Origin: Clostridia bacterium
GTDB lineage: Bacteria; Bacillota; Clostridia; Oscillospirales; CAG-272
Assembly (NCBI GenBank): GCA_017547655.1
Contig: JAFYPF010000014.1
Location: 1 to 64,000, forward strand
Length of the DNA stretch: 64,000 nucleotides
Direction of reading: 5' to 3'
Shown: positions 51,359 to 61,417 of the stretch, piece by piece
Position numbering within the stretch: position 1 is the first letter of the stretch
How the letters are laid out: each line of letters opens with the position of its first letter
Notes under the pieces: generated by a model
The model's database searches: none
Seen by the model: the letters and a program-made list of their open reading frames with translations, nothing else
What the model was told of the DNA's origin: nothing
Program-made: the position numbers and the translations under genes

Positions 51359-52909
51359 ATGCTTTCAACAGTATTTTCGTCAGGCGTTATGGGCATTGAC
51401 GGCTTTGAAGTAACAGTTGAATGTAATATGCAGGATAAGCTTCCCTGCTTTGAAATAGTCGGACTCCCCGACGCCGCAGTAAAAGAGGCTGAAAAGCGAA
51501 TACAAGCGGCTTTGGAGAACAGCGGATTTATGTTCCCCGACTCTGCAATAGTAATCAATCTCGCCCCTGCAGATATGAAAAAAGAAGGCTCAACGTTTGA
51601 TATGGCGCTTCTTACCGCTATTTTACACAGTAGCGGAACGATCAAAAAGACAACCGACCTTTCGGATAAATGCTTTATCGGCGAAATGTCAATGTCAGGT
51701 AATTTCAGAAGCATACGCGGTGTTTTGTCAATGGCGTTATGCGCAAAAAACAAAGGACGAAAAGAAATTTACGTTCCATACGACAACGCCAAAGAAGCCT
51801 CTGTCGTATCGGGAATTAAGGCATACCCCGTACGCAATATCAGAGAGCTTGTCGAGCATCTAAACGGCAAAAAAGTTATTTCCCCCGTGGAATTTGACAA
51901 GGATATCTTTGAAAGGCAAAGGTCAAACACAAAAATGGATTTTTCCGATGTCAAAGGACAAGAAAAGGCTAAAAGAGCTCTTGAAATTGCGGCTGCCGGA
52001 AACCATAACGTCCTGCTTATCGGACCTCCCGGAACCGGAAAAAGTATGCTTGCAAAGCGTATTCCCTCCATTTTACCAAGAATAACTTTTGACGAGGCGG
52101 TTGAATCAACCAAAATTCACTCTATAGCAGGAAGCCTACCCGCCGATTCACTTATCGTCGAAAGACCATTCCGTTCACCTCACCACACAATGTCGTCGGT
52201 AGCCCTTTCGGGCGGCGGCAGAATACCGATGCCGGGCGAACTATCTTTGGCTCATAACGGAATTCTGTTCCTTGACGAATTACCCGAATTCAACAAGAGC
52301 GCAACCGAAGTACTTCGCCAACCGCTTGAAGACGGAAGCATTACGGTCACAAGAGCCGCAGGACATTTCACATTTCCCTCTTCATTTATGCTCGTATGCG
52401 CAATGAACCCCTGTAAATGCGGATATTACGGACACCCGACCAAGAAATGCACATGCAAGCCCGAAGATATAAGAAAATACATATCCAAAATAAGCGGTCC
52501 GCTTATTGACAGAATTGATATACAGCTTGAAGTATCTTCACTTTCATATAATGAATTATCGAATACAAAACCCGCAGAAACCTCTGATACAATACGAGAA
52601 AGAGTTGATGCGGCAAGAGCGAGAGCAGTTGAACGATTTAAAAACGAAACCACGTATGCGGGCAAACCTATATATTCAAACGCAGAAATGACGACAAGCC
52701 AGATTAGAAAATATTGTACGCTTGACAGTGATGCGCACAACCTTTTACGTGCAGCATTCGAAAAGATGGGAATGTCTGCGCGCGGATATGATAGAATTTT
52801 GCGAGTTGCTTTAACAATTGCCGACCTTGACAGAAGTGACAGAATTCAAGTAAAACACATAGCGGAAGCAATACAGCTCCGTTCGCTTGACAGAAAATAT
52901 TTCTCATAA
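51359..52909 (+). CDS. comM: YifB/ComM family Mg-chelatase-like AAA ATPase
   Basis: 516 aa. In transformable bacteria ComM is a branch-migration helicase that extends heteroduplex during recombination. Seen: an N-terminal Lon-protease-like domain (VECNMQDKLPCFEIVGLPDAAVKEA, INLAPADMKKEG), Walker A LIGPPGTGKSMLAKR, FRSPHHTMSSVALSGGG, FLDELPEF (Walker B), a zinc-like CNPC.. segment (MNPCKCGYYGHPTKKCTC) and the C-terminal Mg_chelatase_C domain. ATG 51359 follows GAGGTGA. With dprA in the same window, part of a natural-transformation toolkit is present. Confidence 0.92.
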   Translation: MLSTVFSSGVMGIDGFEVTVECNMQDKLPCFEIVGLPDAAVKEAEKRIQAALENSGFMFPDSAIVINLAPADMKKEGSTFDMALLTAILHSSGTIKKTTDLSDKCFIGEMSMSGNFRSIRGVLSMALCAKNKGRKEIYVPYDNAKEASVVSGIKAYPVRNIRELVEHLNGKKVISPVEFDKDIFERQRSNTKMDFSDVKGQEKAKRALEIAAAGNHNVLLIGPPGTGKSMLAKRIPSILPRITFDEAVESTKIHSIAGSLPADSLIVERPFRSPHHTMSSVALSGGGRIPMPGELSLAHNGILFLDELPEFNKSATEVLRQPLEDGSITVTRAAGHFTFPSSFMLVCAMNPCKCGYYGHPTKKCTCKPEDIRKYISKISGPLIDRIDIQLEVSSLSYNELSNTKPAETSDTIRERVDAARARAVERFKNETTYAGKPIYSNAEMTTSQIRKYCTLDSDAHNLLRAAFEKMGMSARGYDRILRVALTIADLDRSDRIQVKHIAEAIQLRSLDRKYFS

Positions 52910-52938
52910 AAACAACAACGGTTATTAACAAAACTCAA

Positions 52939-52967
52939 TTGACAAATTAACGTAACAGCTATATAAT
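52939..52967 (+). promoter_or_regulatory. consensus promoter of the transaminase gene
   Basis: TTGACA (52939-52944), 17-nt spacer, TATAAT (52962-52967). Confidence 0.88.
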
Positions 52968-53007
52968 AGTTTTGCTGATCACTTTATAAAAAAAGGAGAT
53001 AACTAAT

Positions 53008-53847
53008 ATGAAAAATGTCGGTTATTACAACGGAGAATACGCAACGCTTGAAGAATTGAAAGTGTCTGCGCTTGACAGAGCAGTATATTTTGGCGACGGC
53101 GTATATGACGTTGCTTTTATACACAACAGAAAACCGGTTGACCTCGATGACCACCTTGACAGATTTTACAACAGCTGTAAGCTTCTTAAAATAGAAATAG
53201 ACAAGACCAGAGAAGAATTGGAAGAAATCTTTATGTCGCTTATAGAAAAGGCAGATGAAGACGAGAAGGATTTTATTCTCTATTGGCAGATGTCGAGAGG
53301 AACGGGCCCGAGAAATCACATATTCCCCGACAACAAAAAGCCTTCGCTTTTTGCATATATTACTCCCAAGAAGATAGGCGATCAATCTAAAAAAGTTAAG
53401 CTTCTTACACAGGAAGACAACCGTTTTTATTTCTGTAACATAAAGACAATAAACCTTATTCCCAACTGCCTTGCAAGTGAAGCCGCAAAGCAAGCAGGCT
53501 GTGACGAGGCTATATTCCACAGAGGTAATATAGTTACAGAGGGAGCTCACACCGCTAACTTTATTATCAAAGACGGCGTTGTTATAACACACCCCCTCGA
53601 CAACCTTATTCTTCCAAGTATTACAAGAAAGCACGTTCTTGAGATTTGCCGTGAATACGATATTCCCTACGAAGAAAGAGAATACACACTTGACGAATTG
53701 TTTAACGCAGACGAGGTGCTTATGGGAAGCACTACTTCCGTTCTTCTTGCGGCATGCGAGATTAACGGAAAGGCTGTCGGCGGAAAGAATCCCGAGCTTG
53801 TAAAGAGACTTCAGGACCTCTATTTCGAAAAACACGATATGAAATAA
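53008..53847 (+). CDS. dat: D-amino-acid transaminase (class IV aminotransferase)
   Basis: 279 aa, fold-type IV PLP enzyme. Seen: the opening YYNGEYATLEELKVSALDRAVYFGDGVYDV, PLP lysine K146 in NIKTINLIPN, and GCDEAIFHRGNIVTEGAHTANFIIKDG, closely following the Bacillus D-amino-acid aminotransferase pattern. It would interconvert D-alanine and D-glutamate for peptidoglycan. Branched-chain or aminodeoxychorismate activities occur in the same fold, but the KT/SxNLxPN motif favours Dat. Single-gene transcript with RBS AAAGGAG. Confidence 0.88.
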   Translation: MKNVGYYNGEYATLEELKVSALDRAVYFGDGVYDVAFIHNRKPVDLDDHLDRFYNSCKLLKIEIDKTREELEEIFMSLIEKADEDEKDFILYWQMSRGTGPRNHIFPDNKKPSLFAYITPKKIGDQSKKVKLLTQEDNRFYFCNIKTINLIPNCLASEAAKQAGCDEAIFHRGNIVTEGAHTANFIIKDGVVITHPLDNLILPSITRKHVLEICREYDIPYEEREYTLDELFNADEVLMGSTTSVLLAACEINGKAVGGKNPELVKRLQDLYFEKHDMK

Positions 53848-53861
53848 ACCCACAAATATTT

Positions 53862-53909
53862 GATTGCCGATAAAAACCGTCACTTGTTTTTATCGGCAAT
53901 TTTTTATGC
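53862..53909 (+). terminator. intrinsic terminator of dat
   Basis: ATTGCCGATAAAAAC..GTTTTTATCGGCAAT hairpin and six T. Confidence 0.93.
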
Positions 53910-53996
53910 AATTAAAGCGGTTGTTATTGTTGCATTGAGAAAAATATACAACTGCACTTACGATGGCTTTTCCTTTGGGTTATAAAATATATATAT

Positions 53997-54197
53997 ATGA
54001 TAGTATTTAACAAACTTTGGGAAACAATGAAACAAAAAGGTGGTTTAACATATATGTTACGTAAAAAAGGCGGAATAGAGAGTAAAACTATACATCGTCT
54101 TAAAGCCAACGATATTATTGAAACAAAAACATTAGACAAAATCCGCGTTGCATTAGATTGTAAATTAGAAGATATAATGGAATATACAAAAGAATAA
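53997..54197 (+). CDS. small Cro/C1-type HTH regulator
   Basis: 66 aa, a single helix-turn-helix domain. Seen: FNKLWETMKQKG, SKTIHRLKANDIIETKTLDKIRVALDCKLEDIMEY, the pattern of short XRE-type regulators (Pfam HTH_26 style, as in YozG). The first ATG has no clear RBS, so the start is uncertain; an ATG within MKQKG (54027) is possible. It lies upstream of the arginine cluster, ended by a hairpin at 54227-54250, so a link to arg regulation is not shown. Confidence 0.75.
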   Translation: MIVFNKLWETMKQKGGLTYMLRKKGGIESKTIHRLKANDIIETKTLDKIRVALDCKLEDIMEYTKE

Positions 54198-54226
54198 AAC
54201 AACTCAATCGCAAATATACAATTTTT

Positions 54227-54258
54227 ATGCATAAATACACATTTATGCATTTTTCTTT
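54227..54258 (+). terminator. terminator after the HTH gene
   Basis: ATGCATAAAT-ACAC-ATTTATGCAT (10-bp perfect stem), then TTTTCTTTTT. Confidence 0.75.
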
Positions 54259-54415
54259 TTCGGCTTTGAAAACAACAATAATTCCAAACATCCCCAACAA
54301 CTGCAATAATGCACAAAAAACAGCTTGGTAAAACGACCTTTTTAGGCAAAAAAACACCTCAAGCAAGTACAATTGTAAACAAATTATTAAATCCCGAAAT
54401 ATACTATTTTTACTC

Positions 54416-54452
54416 TTGACAAACATGCATACCGCGTGTATAATGTATGCAT
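54416..54452 (+). promoter_or_regulatory. consensus promoter of the arg cluster with overlapping palindrome
   Basis: TTGACA (54416-54421), 17-nt spacer, TATAAT (54439-54444). ATGCATAC (54425-54432) and GTATGCAT (54445-54452) form an 8-bp inverted repeat flanking the -10 box, a plausible operator position. Confidence 0.88.
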
Positions 54453-54465
54453 ATCAAAGAAAACG

Positions 54466-54483
54466 CATGAATATTTATTCACT
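54466..54483 (+). promoter_or_regulatory. ARG-box-like operator (ArgR/AhrC)
   Basis: TGAATATTTATTCA (54468-54481) fits the arginine-repressor half-site pattern TGAAT-WWWW-ATTCA exactly. It lies just downstream of the promoter and about 25 nt before the argG start. The argR gene is not in the window. Confidence 0.7.
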
Positions 54484-54504
54484 GCATAAAAGGAGTTGTA
54501 TATT

Positions 54505-55737
54505 ATGAATAAAGAAAACATTAAAAAAGTCGTTCTTGCATATTCCGGCGGTCTTGATACATCAATTATCATTCCGTGGTTGAAAGAAAATTATAACAAC
54601 TGCGAAGTTGTCGCAGTATCGGGTAACGTTGGTCAGGCTGACGAACTTGAAGGTCTTGAAGAAAAGGCTCTCAAGACAGGCGCATCAAAGCTCTACGTTC
54701 TCGACCTCACAGACGAATACGTTGATAATTATATTATTCCTTGCGTTAAGGCGGGCGCAGTTTACGAAGAATATCTTCTCGGCACAAGCCATGCACGTCC
54801 CTGTCTTGCAAAGGCACTCGTAGAAATTGCTCTTAAAGAAGGCGCAGACGCTGTATGCCACGGTTGCACCGGTAAGGGTAACGACCAGGTTCGTTTTGAA
54901 CTTGCTATCAAGCACTTTGCTCCCGATTTAGCTATTATTGCTCCTTGGAGAGAATGGGACATCAAATCTCGTGAAGAAGAAATTGACTACGCGGAAGCTC
55001 ACAACATTCCTCTTAAGATAAACAGAGAGACAAACTATTCCAAGGATAAGAACCTCTGGCACCTTTCACACGAAGGTATGGACCTTGAGGATACAGGCAA
55101 CGAGCCTCAATACGAAAAGCCCGGCTTCCTTGAAATGAGCGTATCTCCCATTGTTGCTCCCGATGCACCCACATACGTTACACTTGATTTCGAACAGGGT
55201 ATTCCCGTTGCGCTCAACGGCGAAAAGATGTCCGCAAAGAATATTATTTTGAAGCTTAACGAAATCGGCGGCGCAAATGGTATCGGTATTATCGACATCG
55301 TAGAAAACCGTCTCGTAGGTATGAAGTGTCGTGGCGTATACGAAACGCCCGGCGGTGCAATTCTTTACAAGGCGCACAGCGTACTTGAAAGCATCTGCCT
55401 TGACAAGATGACACTTCACGAAAAGCAGAGAATGGCGATTACATTCGCAGAGCTTGTTTACAACGGTCAGTGGTTCACTCCTCTCCGTGAAGCTATGAGC
55501 GCATTTGTTGACAAGACACAGGAAAAGGTTACCGGTACGGTAAAACTCAAGCTCTACAAGGGCAATATGATAAATGCAGGTGTTTGGTCTCCTTACACAT
55601 TGTATAGCGAAGAAATAGCAACATTCGGCGAAAGTGACTACAACCAAAAGGATGCGGACGGATTTATTAACCTTTACGGTCTCCCCGTTACCATTCAGGC
55701 TCTCGTTAACAAGAAGAACAACGAGAATAAAATTTAA
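54505..55737 (+). CDS. argG: argininosuccinate synthase
   Basis: 410 aa. Joins citrulline and aspartate. Seen: [15 protein letters not shown] (PP-loop), [30 protein letters not shown], and [23 protein letters not shown] 54505 follows AAAGGAG; the TTG at 54496 overlaps nothing useful. First gene of argGHCJBDF. Confidence 0.97.
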   Translation: MNKENIKKVVLAYSGGLDTSIIIPWLKENYNNCEVVAVSGNVGQADELEGLEEKALKTGASKLYVLDLTDEYVDNYIIPCVKAGAVYEEYLLGTSHARPCLAKALVEIALKEGADAVCHGCTGKGNDQVRFELAIKHFAPDLAIIAPWREWDIKSREEEIDYAEAHNIPLKINRETNYSKDKNLWHLSHEGMDLEDTGNEPQYEKPGFLEMSVSPIVAPDAPTYVTLDFEQGIPVALNGEKMSAKNIILKLNEIGGANGIGIIDIVENRLVGMKCRGVYETPGGAILYKAHSVLESICLDKMTLHEKQRMAITFAELVYNGQWFTPLREAMSAFVDKTQEKVTGTVKLKLYKGNMINAGVWSPYTLYSEEIATFGESDYNQKDADGFINLYGLPVTIQALVNKKNNENKI

Positions 55738-55747
55738 ACCAAAGATA

Positions 55748-55790
55748 TACATAAGGGGCTGTGAAAAATAAGCAGTCCCTTATAGCCTTT
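55748..55790 (+). promoter_or_regulatory. hairpin between argG and argH
   Basis: ATAAGGGGCTG..CAGTCCCTTAT stem followed by a short T4 run; possible partial attenuator or RNA-stability element. Confidence 0.45.
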
Positions 55791-55830
55791 TAAATTACAA
55801 GAAATTTTAACAAGGAGTGAATTATTCTCT

Positions 55831-57207
55831 ATGGCAAAAATGTGGGCAGGAAGAACAGGCGGCGTAACAGAAAAGCTGGCTGACGACTTCAACTCATCAA
55901 TAAGATTTGACTGCAAGATGTACCGTGAGGACATTACAGGAAGCATTGCGCACGCAAAGATGCTTGCTAAATGCGGTATAATCGAAGAATGCGACAAGGA
56001 CGAGCTTGTAGCGGGACTCGAGGGTATACTCGGTGACATAGACAACGGAAAACTCGACTTTGATCCCGACTGCGAAGATATACATATGTTTGTTGAACAA
56101 GTGCTTACAGAAAGAATAGGAGACGTAGGCAAGAAGCTTCACACGGCAAGAAGCAGAAACGACCAGGTTGCGCTTGATATTCGTATGTACCTCAGAGCAA
56201 GAACCGACGAGATAATCGAGAAGACAAATAATCTTATTGAGGCATTTACAAACAAAGCAAACGAATACAAGGCTGCAATAATGCCCGGATATACTCATTT
56301 GCAGAGAGCTCAGCCCATAACATTCGGCCACCACCTTATGGCTTATGCCATGATGCTTTTGCGTGATGTAGACAGACTTCACGATTGCAGAAAGAGAATG
56401 AACATATCTCCGATAGGTTGTTGCGCATTAGCGGGTACAACTTATAACACCGACAGAAGATACGAAGCTGAGCTTCTCGGATTTGACGGCATAACCTTAA
56501 ACAGTCTTGACGGCGTATCCGACAGAGATTTCAGTGTAGAACTTATGAGTGATATAGCGTTGATGATGATGCACTTATCACGTTTTTCCGAAGAGCTTAT
56601 ACTCTGGTCGAGCTGGGAATTCAAGTTTGTGGAATTGTCCGACTCATACACAACAGGTTCATCTATAATGCCGCAGAAGAAGAATCCCGATATGGCAGAG
56701 CTCGTAAGAGGTAAGACAGGCAGAGTTTACGGCGACTTAACTACCCTTCTCACTTCGCTCAAAGGACTTCCCCTTGCGTATAACAAGGATATGCAGGAAG
56801 ACAAAGAATGCGTATTTGATTCGGTTGAGACCGTAATTATGTGCCTTGACATAACCAAGGGTATGATCGAAACGATGAAGGCATTGCCCGACAATATGTT
56901 AAAGGCGGCGCAAAAAGGCTTTATAAACGCTACCGACCTTGCAGACTATCTTGTGAAAAAGGGTATGCCCTTCAGACAAGCCTACAAGATTTCGGGAAGC
57001 ATCGTAGCCGATTGTATAAAGAAAGAGCTTGTGCTTGAAACGTATCCGCTTGAAGAATACAAGAAGCACAGTGATATATTTGAAGACGACCTTTATACGG
57101 AAATTGACCTTAAGACCTGCGTAGAAAAGAGAATCAGCGAGGGCGGAACGTCCGTCGGCTCGGTTGAAGCGCAGATAAAATACGTAAAGGAATTGCTGAA
57201 TAAATGA
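55831..57207 (+). CDS. argH: argininosuccinate lyase
   Basis: 458 aa. Splits argininosuccinate to arginine and fumarate. Seen: MWAGRTGG, DIHMFVEQVLTERIG, HTARSRNDQVALD, GYTHLQRAQPITFGHHL and the fumarase-superfamily signature GSSIMPQKKNPD. AAGGAG lies 13 nt upstream of ATG 55831; ATG 55840 is an alternative. It overlaps argC by 4 nt. Confidence 0.97.
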   Translation: MAKMWAGRTGGVTEKLADDFNSSIRFDCKMYREDITGSIAHAKMLAKCGIIEECDKDELVAGLEGILGDIDNGKLDFDPDCEDIHMFVEQVLTERIGDVGKKLHTARSRNDQVALDIRMYLRARTDEIIEKTNNLIEAFTNKANEYKAAIMPGYTHLQRAQPITFGHHLMAYAMMLLRDVDRLHDCRKRMNISPIGCCALAGTTYNTDRRYEAELLGFDGITLNSLDGVSDRDFSVELMSDIALMMMHLSRFSEELILWSSWEFKFVELSDSYTTGSSIMPQKKNPDMAELVRGKTGRVYGDLTTLLTSLKGLPLAYNKDMQEDKECVFDSVETVIMCLDITKGMIETMKALPDNMLKAAQKGFINATDLADYLVKKGMPFRQAYKISGSIVADCIKKELVLETYPLEEYKKHSDIFEDDLYTEIDLKTCVEKRISEGGTSVGSVEAQIKYVKELLNK

Positions 57208-58139
57208 AGAAAATATTTATAGACGGAAGCGCGGGTACGACGGGACTCCGTATTTATGACAGACTTTCCGACAGAAAAGATATAGAGCTTATAATTCTTG
57301 ACGACGATAAAAGAAAAGATAACAAGTACAGAAAAGAAGCTTTGAACAGCTGTGATATTGCATTTCTTTGTTTGCCCGATGATGCGGCAAGAGAAGCAAT
57401 AACACTTATCGACAACCCCAACACTGCGATTATTGACACTTCAACGGCTCACAGAACAAACGAAGGTTGGGTATATGGCTTCCCCGAAATAGGCAACTTC
57501 AGAGAGAAGATTGCAAACTCAAAAAGAGTTGCTAACCCCGGATGCCACGCAAGCGGCTTTGTTGCATTGGTTCAGCCCCTTGTTAATGCAGGGTTGATTA
57601 AGAGCGATGCAAAGCTTTCGGCATTTTCACTTACCGGTTACTCGGGTGGCGGTAAAAAGATGATTGCAGATTATGAATCGGCAGAACGCGATCCGATTCT
57701 CGATGGTCCCCGTCAGTATGCGCTGACTCAACAGCATAAGCATTTAAAAGAAATGGTATCGATATGCAACCTTAATTACTCTCCCATTTTCTGCCCTATC
57801 GTAGGTGATTTTTACAGTGGTATGGAAGTTACCGTTCCCTTGTTTGCAGATGACGTTAAGGGAAGTATAGACGATATAAAGGGCTTGTACAAGAGCATAT
57901 ATAACACCTCTATTATTCACTATGACGAAGAAGAGGAAAGCGGCTTTATGTCGGCTACTTATCTTGAGGGTTGCGACGATATGCAGATAAGCGTTAAGGG
58001 CAACAACGATAGAATACTTCTTATTTCAAGATTTGATAACCTTGGCAAGGGCGCTTCGGGAAGTGCGATACAGAATATGAACATACTTATGGGTATCGAC
58101 GAAACGACAGGACTTAAACTTTCAAAGGAGACTAAATAA
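57204..58139 (+). CDS. argC: N-acetyl-gamma-glutamyl-phosphate reductase, type 2
   Basis: 311 aa, the shorter class-2 AGPR form rather than the ~345 aa common form. NADPH-dependent reduction to the semialdehyde. Seen: FIDGSAGTTGLRIYDRL (nucleotide loop), FLCLPDDAA, DTSTAHR, the active-site Cys in ANPGCHASGF and SLTGYSGGGKKMI. Translationally coupled to argH. Confidence 0.95.
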   Translation: MKKIFIDGSAGTTGLRIYDRLSDRKDIELIILDDDKRKDNKYRKEALNSCDIAFLCLPDDAAREAITLIDNPNTAIIDTSTAHRTNEGWVYGFPEIGNFREKIANSKRVANPGCHASGFVALVQPLVNAGLIKSDAKLSAFSLTGYSGGGKKMIADYESAERDPILDGPRQYALTQQHKHLKEMVSICNLNYSPIFCPIVGDFYSGMEVTVPLFADDVKGSIDDIKGLYKSIYNTSIIHYDEEEESGFMSATYLEGCDDMQISVKGNNDRILLISRFDNLGKGASGSAIQNMNILMGIDETTGLKLSKETK

Positions 58140-58142
58140 ACT

Positions 58143-59357
58143 ATGAAGATAATCAGCGGCGGCGTATGCGCAGCAAAAGGATTTAAGGCAAGCGGTGTTC
58201 ATTGCGGTATTCGCAAGAACCGTACCAAAAAGGATTTAGCGCTTATTTACAGCGAAACAATAGCAACTGCAGCAGCAACTTATACAACAAATCTCGTCAA
58301 AGGCGCGCCCTTGACAGTTACAAAAAATCATATATCCGACGGCAAGGCGCAGGCAATTCTTTGCAACAGCGGAAATGCAAACACTTGTAACGCAAACGGT
58401 ATTGAAGTTGCCGAAAAGATGTGTGAGCTTCTTGCAAAAGAACTCAACGTTAAGGCAAATGACGTGGTTGTTGCTTCCACAGGCGTTATCGGTCAGCCAC
58501 TCCCCCTCGAGCCTATTGAGGCAGGCGTAAAGCCCCTCGTTGAAGCGCTTTCGGTAAACGGCGGCGACGATGCGGCTGAAGGAATTATGACTACCGATAC
58601 TGTAAAGAAAGAGATTGCAGTTGAATTTGAAATAGGCGGCAAGGTTTGCCGTATGGGCGGTATTGCAAAGGGTAGCGGTATGATTCATCCCAATATGGCA
58701 ACAATGCTCGTGTTTATTACAACAGATGCAGCTATTTCCGCAGAGATGCTTCAAAAGACACTTTCTACAGATATAAAGAATACTTTTAATATGGTAAGCG
58801 TTGACGGCGATACATCCACAAACGATATGGTAACAGTTCTTGCAAACGGTATGGCACAAAATAAAGAAATTACTACCGAAGGCGAAGATTTTGATACGTT
58901 TATGAAGGCTCTTAATACAGTAAACGTATACCTCAGCCGTATGATTGCGGGCGACGGAGAAGGCGCAACAAAGCTCCTCGAATGTTCCGTTAACGGCGCA
59001 AAGGATGAAACAAATGCAAAGATTATTGCAAAGAGCGTTATTTGCTCAAGCCTCTTTAAAGCGGCTATGTTTGGAGCTGATGCAAACTGGGGACGTGTTC
59101 TATGCGCTATCGGTTACAGCGGTGCTGACGTTGATGTAAACAAGATAGACGTTTCATTCCGTTCTGCGAAAGGAACGCTTGACGTTTGCAAAAACGGCGC
59201 GGGCATTGAATTTTCCGAAGAAAAGGCAAAAGAGATACTTCTCGAAAAAGAAATTGAAATACTTGTTACCGCAGGCGACGGCGACGGCAAGGCTCAAGCT
59301 TGGGGCTGTGACCTCACTTACGATTACGTGAAGATAAACGGCGACTATCGCACTTAA
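58143..59357 (+). CDS. argJ: bifunctional ornithine acetyltransferase/N-acetylglutamate synthase
   Basis: 404 aa. Recycles the acetyl group from acetylornithine to glutamate. Seen: GVCAAKGFKASGVHCGIR, CNSGNANTCNA, STGVIGQPLPLE and the self-cleavage region AKGSGMIHPNMATML, where the Thr in ATML becomes the beta-subunit nucleophile; the late GANWGRV-like ADANWGRVLCAIGYSG. The two acetyl-transfer steps explain the absence of argA/argE nearby. Confidence 0.96.
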   Translation: MKIISGGVCAAKGFKASGVHCGIRKNRTKKDLALIYSETIATAAATYTTNLVKGAPLTVTKNHISDGKAQAILCNSGNANTCNANGIEVAEKMCELLAKELNVKANDVVVASTGVIGQPLPLEPIEAGVKPLVEALSVNGGDDAAEGIMTTDTVKKEIAVEFEIGGKVCRMGGIAKGSGMIHPNMATMLVFITTDAAISAEMLQKTLSTDIKNTFNMVSVDGDTSTNDMVTVLANGMAQNKEITTEGEDFDTFMKALNTVNVYLSRMIAGDGEGATKLLECSVNGAKDETNAKIIAKSVICSSLFKAAMFGADANWGRVLCAIGYSGADVDVNKIDVSFRSAKGTLDVCKNGAGIEFSEEKAKEILLEKEIEILVTAGDGDGKAQAWGCDLTYDYVKINGDYRT

Positions 59358-59378
59358 TAAAAAATATAGGCGGAAAAA

Positions 59379-60245
59379 ATGATGGAAAATAAAATTACAA
59401 ATTTGGACAGAGCCGAAATACTTACACAGGCTCTTCCCTACATAAAACGCTATAACGGAAAAATTGTTGTAATCAAATACGGCGGCAACGCTATGATTAA
59501 CGACGATTTAAAAAAGCAGGTTATGGAAGACATTGCGCTTCTCTCGACCATCGGTATAAAAATCGTTCTCGTTCACGGCGGCGGTCCCGAAATAAGCGAG
59601 ATGATGAACAAGGTTGGCAAAAAGGCAGAATTTGTAAACGGTCTTCGTGTTACGGACAAAGAGACTATGGATATTGCGCAGATGGTACTTGCAGGAAAGG
59701 TTAACAAGAACCTTGTAAATCTCCTCGGAACGTTGGGTGCAAAGGCTATCGGTATTTCCGGTATGGACGGAAAGCTTATCGAAGCGAAGATAAAAGACGA
59801 AACTCTCGGTTATGTCGGAGAGATTACAAAGGTTAACGTTGAACCTATTCTGGACCTTTTGAACCTCGGATATATCCCCGTTGTTTCAACAATAGGCTGT
59901 GATAGCGAGGGCAACAGCTACAACATTAACGGAGACACCGCAGCGGCATATATTGCAGGCGCATTACAGGCAGAAAATCTTATAATGACAACAGATATTA
60001 TAGGACTTTTGCGCGATGTGAATAACCCCTCTTCTCTTATAACAAAGGTAACAGTAAACGAAGCTAAACAGCTTTATAAAGAAGGCGTTATTTCCGGCGG
60101 TATGATTCCGAAGGTTGACTGCTGTATCGAAGCTATTGCCGAGGGCGTAAAGAAAGTTGTAATTTTGGACGGACGTGTTCCCCATTCTATTCTCGTTGAG
60201 ATATTGACAGACGAGGGTATCGGAACTATGGTAGTAGGTGATTAA
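59379..60245 (+). CDS. argB: acetylglutamate kinase
   Basis: 288 aa. Phosphorylates N-acetylglutamate. Seen: VVIKYGGNAM, VLVHGGGPEIS, FVNGLRVTDKETM, NINGDTAAAYIAGAL and late EGVISGGMIPKVDCCIEAI. The N-terminal helix (about 1-25), present here, is typical of arginine-inhibited hexameric forms. RBS GCGGA. Confidence 0.96.
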   Translation: MMENKITNLDRAEILTQALPYIKRYNGKIVVIKYGGNAMINDDLKKQVMEDIALLSTIGIKIVLVHGGGPEISEMMNKVGKKAEFVNGLRVTDKETMDIAQMVLAGKVNKNLVNLLGTLGAKAIGISGMDGKLIEAKIKDETLGYVGEITKVNVEPILDLLNLGYIPVVSTIGCDSEGNSYNINGDTAAAYIAGALQAENLIMTTDIIGLLRDVNNPSSLITKVTVNEAKQLYKEGVISGGMIPKVDCCIEAIAEGVKKVVILDGRVPHSILVEILTDEGIGTMVVGD

Positions 60246-60247
60246 CA

Positions 60248-61417
60248 ATGACGGATACAAAGATTATTGACAAAGAATACGTTGCAGGTACGTATAACCG
60301 CTTCCCCGTTGAAATAGTATCGGGAAAAGGCTCGTACGTATATGACGAAAACGGAAAAGAATATATAGATATGGGTTCGGGCATCGGCGTTACAAGCTTT
60401 GGTATTGCCGACGATGCTTGGAAAAAGGCTGTAACAGAACAGCTCAATAAGGTACAGCATATGTCGAACCTCTATTATACACAGCCCTGCGCCAAACTCG
60501 CAAAGCTTCTCTGCGAAAAGACGGGTATGAAAAAGGTGTTTTTCAGTAACTCGGGCGCAGAATCAAACGAATGTTCGATTAAGGTTGCAAGAAAATATGC
60601 CGCAGAGAAAAAGGGAGCCGAATATTCGACTATAGTTACTCTCGTAAACAGCTTCCACGGCAGAACTTTGACTACACTTTCAGCAACGGGACAAGACCAC
60701 TACCACGAGCTCTTCCAACCCTTGACGCCCGGATTTGTTCATACTCCCGCAAATGACCTCAAAGCACTTATTAAGACTGTTGAAGCTAATAAGGTTGCAG
60801 GTATTATGATGGAGATTATTCAGGGCGAGGGTGGCGTTCTTGCGCTTGACGGCGATTTTGTAAAGGGCGTTGCAAAGTACGCAAAAGAAAATGATATAGT
60901 TCTTATGATAGACGAAGTTCAGACGGGCAACGGCAGAACGGGCGAGCTCTATGCATATATGAACTACGGAATTGAACCCGACGTTGTTTCTACAGCAAAA
61001 GGTATCGGCGGAGGTCTCCCCCTCGGTGCGACAATGCTTGGCGAAAAGGTTCAGAACGTTTTCGGCTTCGGTGACCACGGCTCAACTTTCGGCGGCAACC
61101 CCATTAGCTGTGCGGGTGCTATCAGCATTATCGAAAGACTTAACGAAGAGCTTCTTGATGACGTTAAGAAGAAGAGCGAATACGTTTTCAATGCATTTAA
61201 GGATATGAAAGAAGTTGAATCTGTAAGCGGTCTCGGTCTTATGATTGGTATTAAACCTGCCAATAAAACATCGGCAGACGTTCTTAAGATTTGTATGGAA
61301 AACGGTGTTCTCTGCCTTACTGCAAAAGATAAGATTAGACTCCTCCCCGCGCTTAATATTCCTATGGAAGCGCTCGAAAAAGCAGTTAAGATTATCAAAG
61401 ACGCAATATTGGCATAA
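60248..61417 (+). CDS. argD: acetylornithine aminotransferase
   Basis: 389 aa. PLP enzyme converting the semialdehyde to acetylornithine. Seen: MGSGIGVTSFG, FFSNSGAESNECSIKVARKYA, FHGRTLTTLSATGQ, MIDEVQTGNGRTG, and the PLP lysine in STAKGIGGGLPLGA, then GDHGSTFGGNPISCAGA. Begins 2 nt after argB. Followed by a repetitive spacer before argF. Confidence 0.96.
   Translation: MTDTKIIDKEYVAGTYNRFPVEIVSGKGSYVYDENGKEYIDMGSGIGVTSFGIADDAWKKAVTEQLNKVQHMSNLYYTQPCAKLAKLLCEKTGMKKVFFSNSGAESNECSIKVARKYAAEKKGAEYSTIVTLVNSFHGRTLTTLSATGQDHYHELFQPLTPGFVHTPANDLKALIKTVEANKVAGIMMEIIQGEGGVLALDGDFVKGVAKYAKENDIVLMIDEVQTGNGRTGELYAYMNYGIEPDVVSTAKGIGGGLPLGATMLGEKVQNVFGFGDHGSTFGGNPISCAGAISIIERLNEELLDDVKKKSEYVFNAFKDMKEVESVSGLGLMIGIKPANKTSADVLKICMENGVLCLTAKDKIRLLPALNIPMEALEKAVKIIKDAILA

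Noticed and set aside
52984..53883. 299-codon minus-strand frame
   Set aside because: Antisense to the D-amino-acid transaminase gene, which has promoter, RBS, catalytic lysine and terminator.
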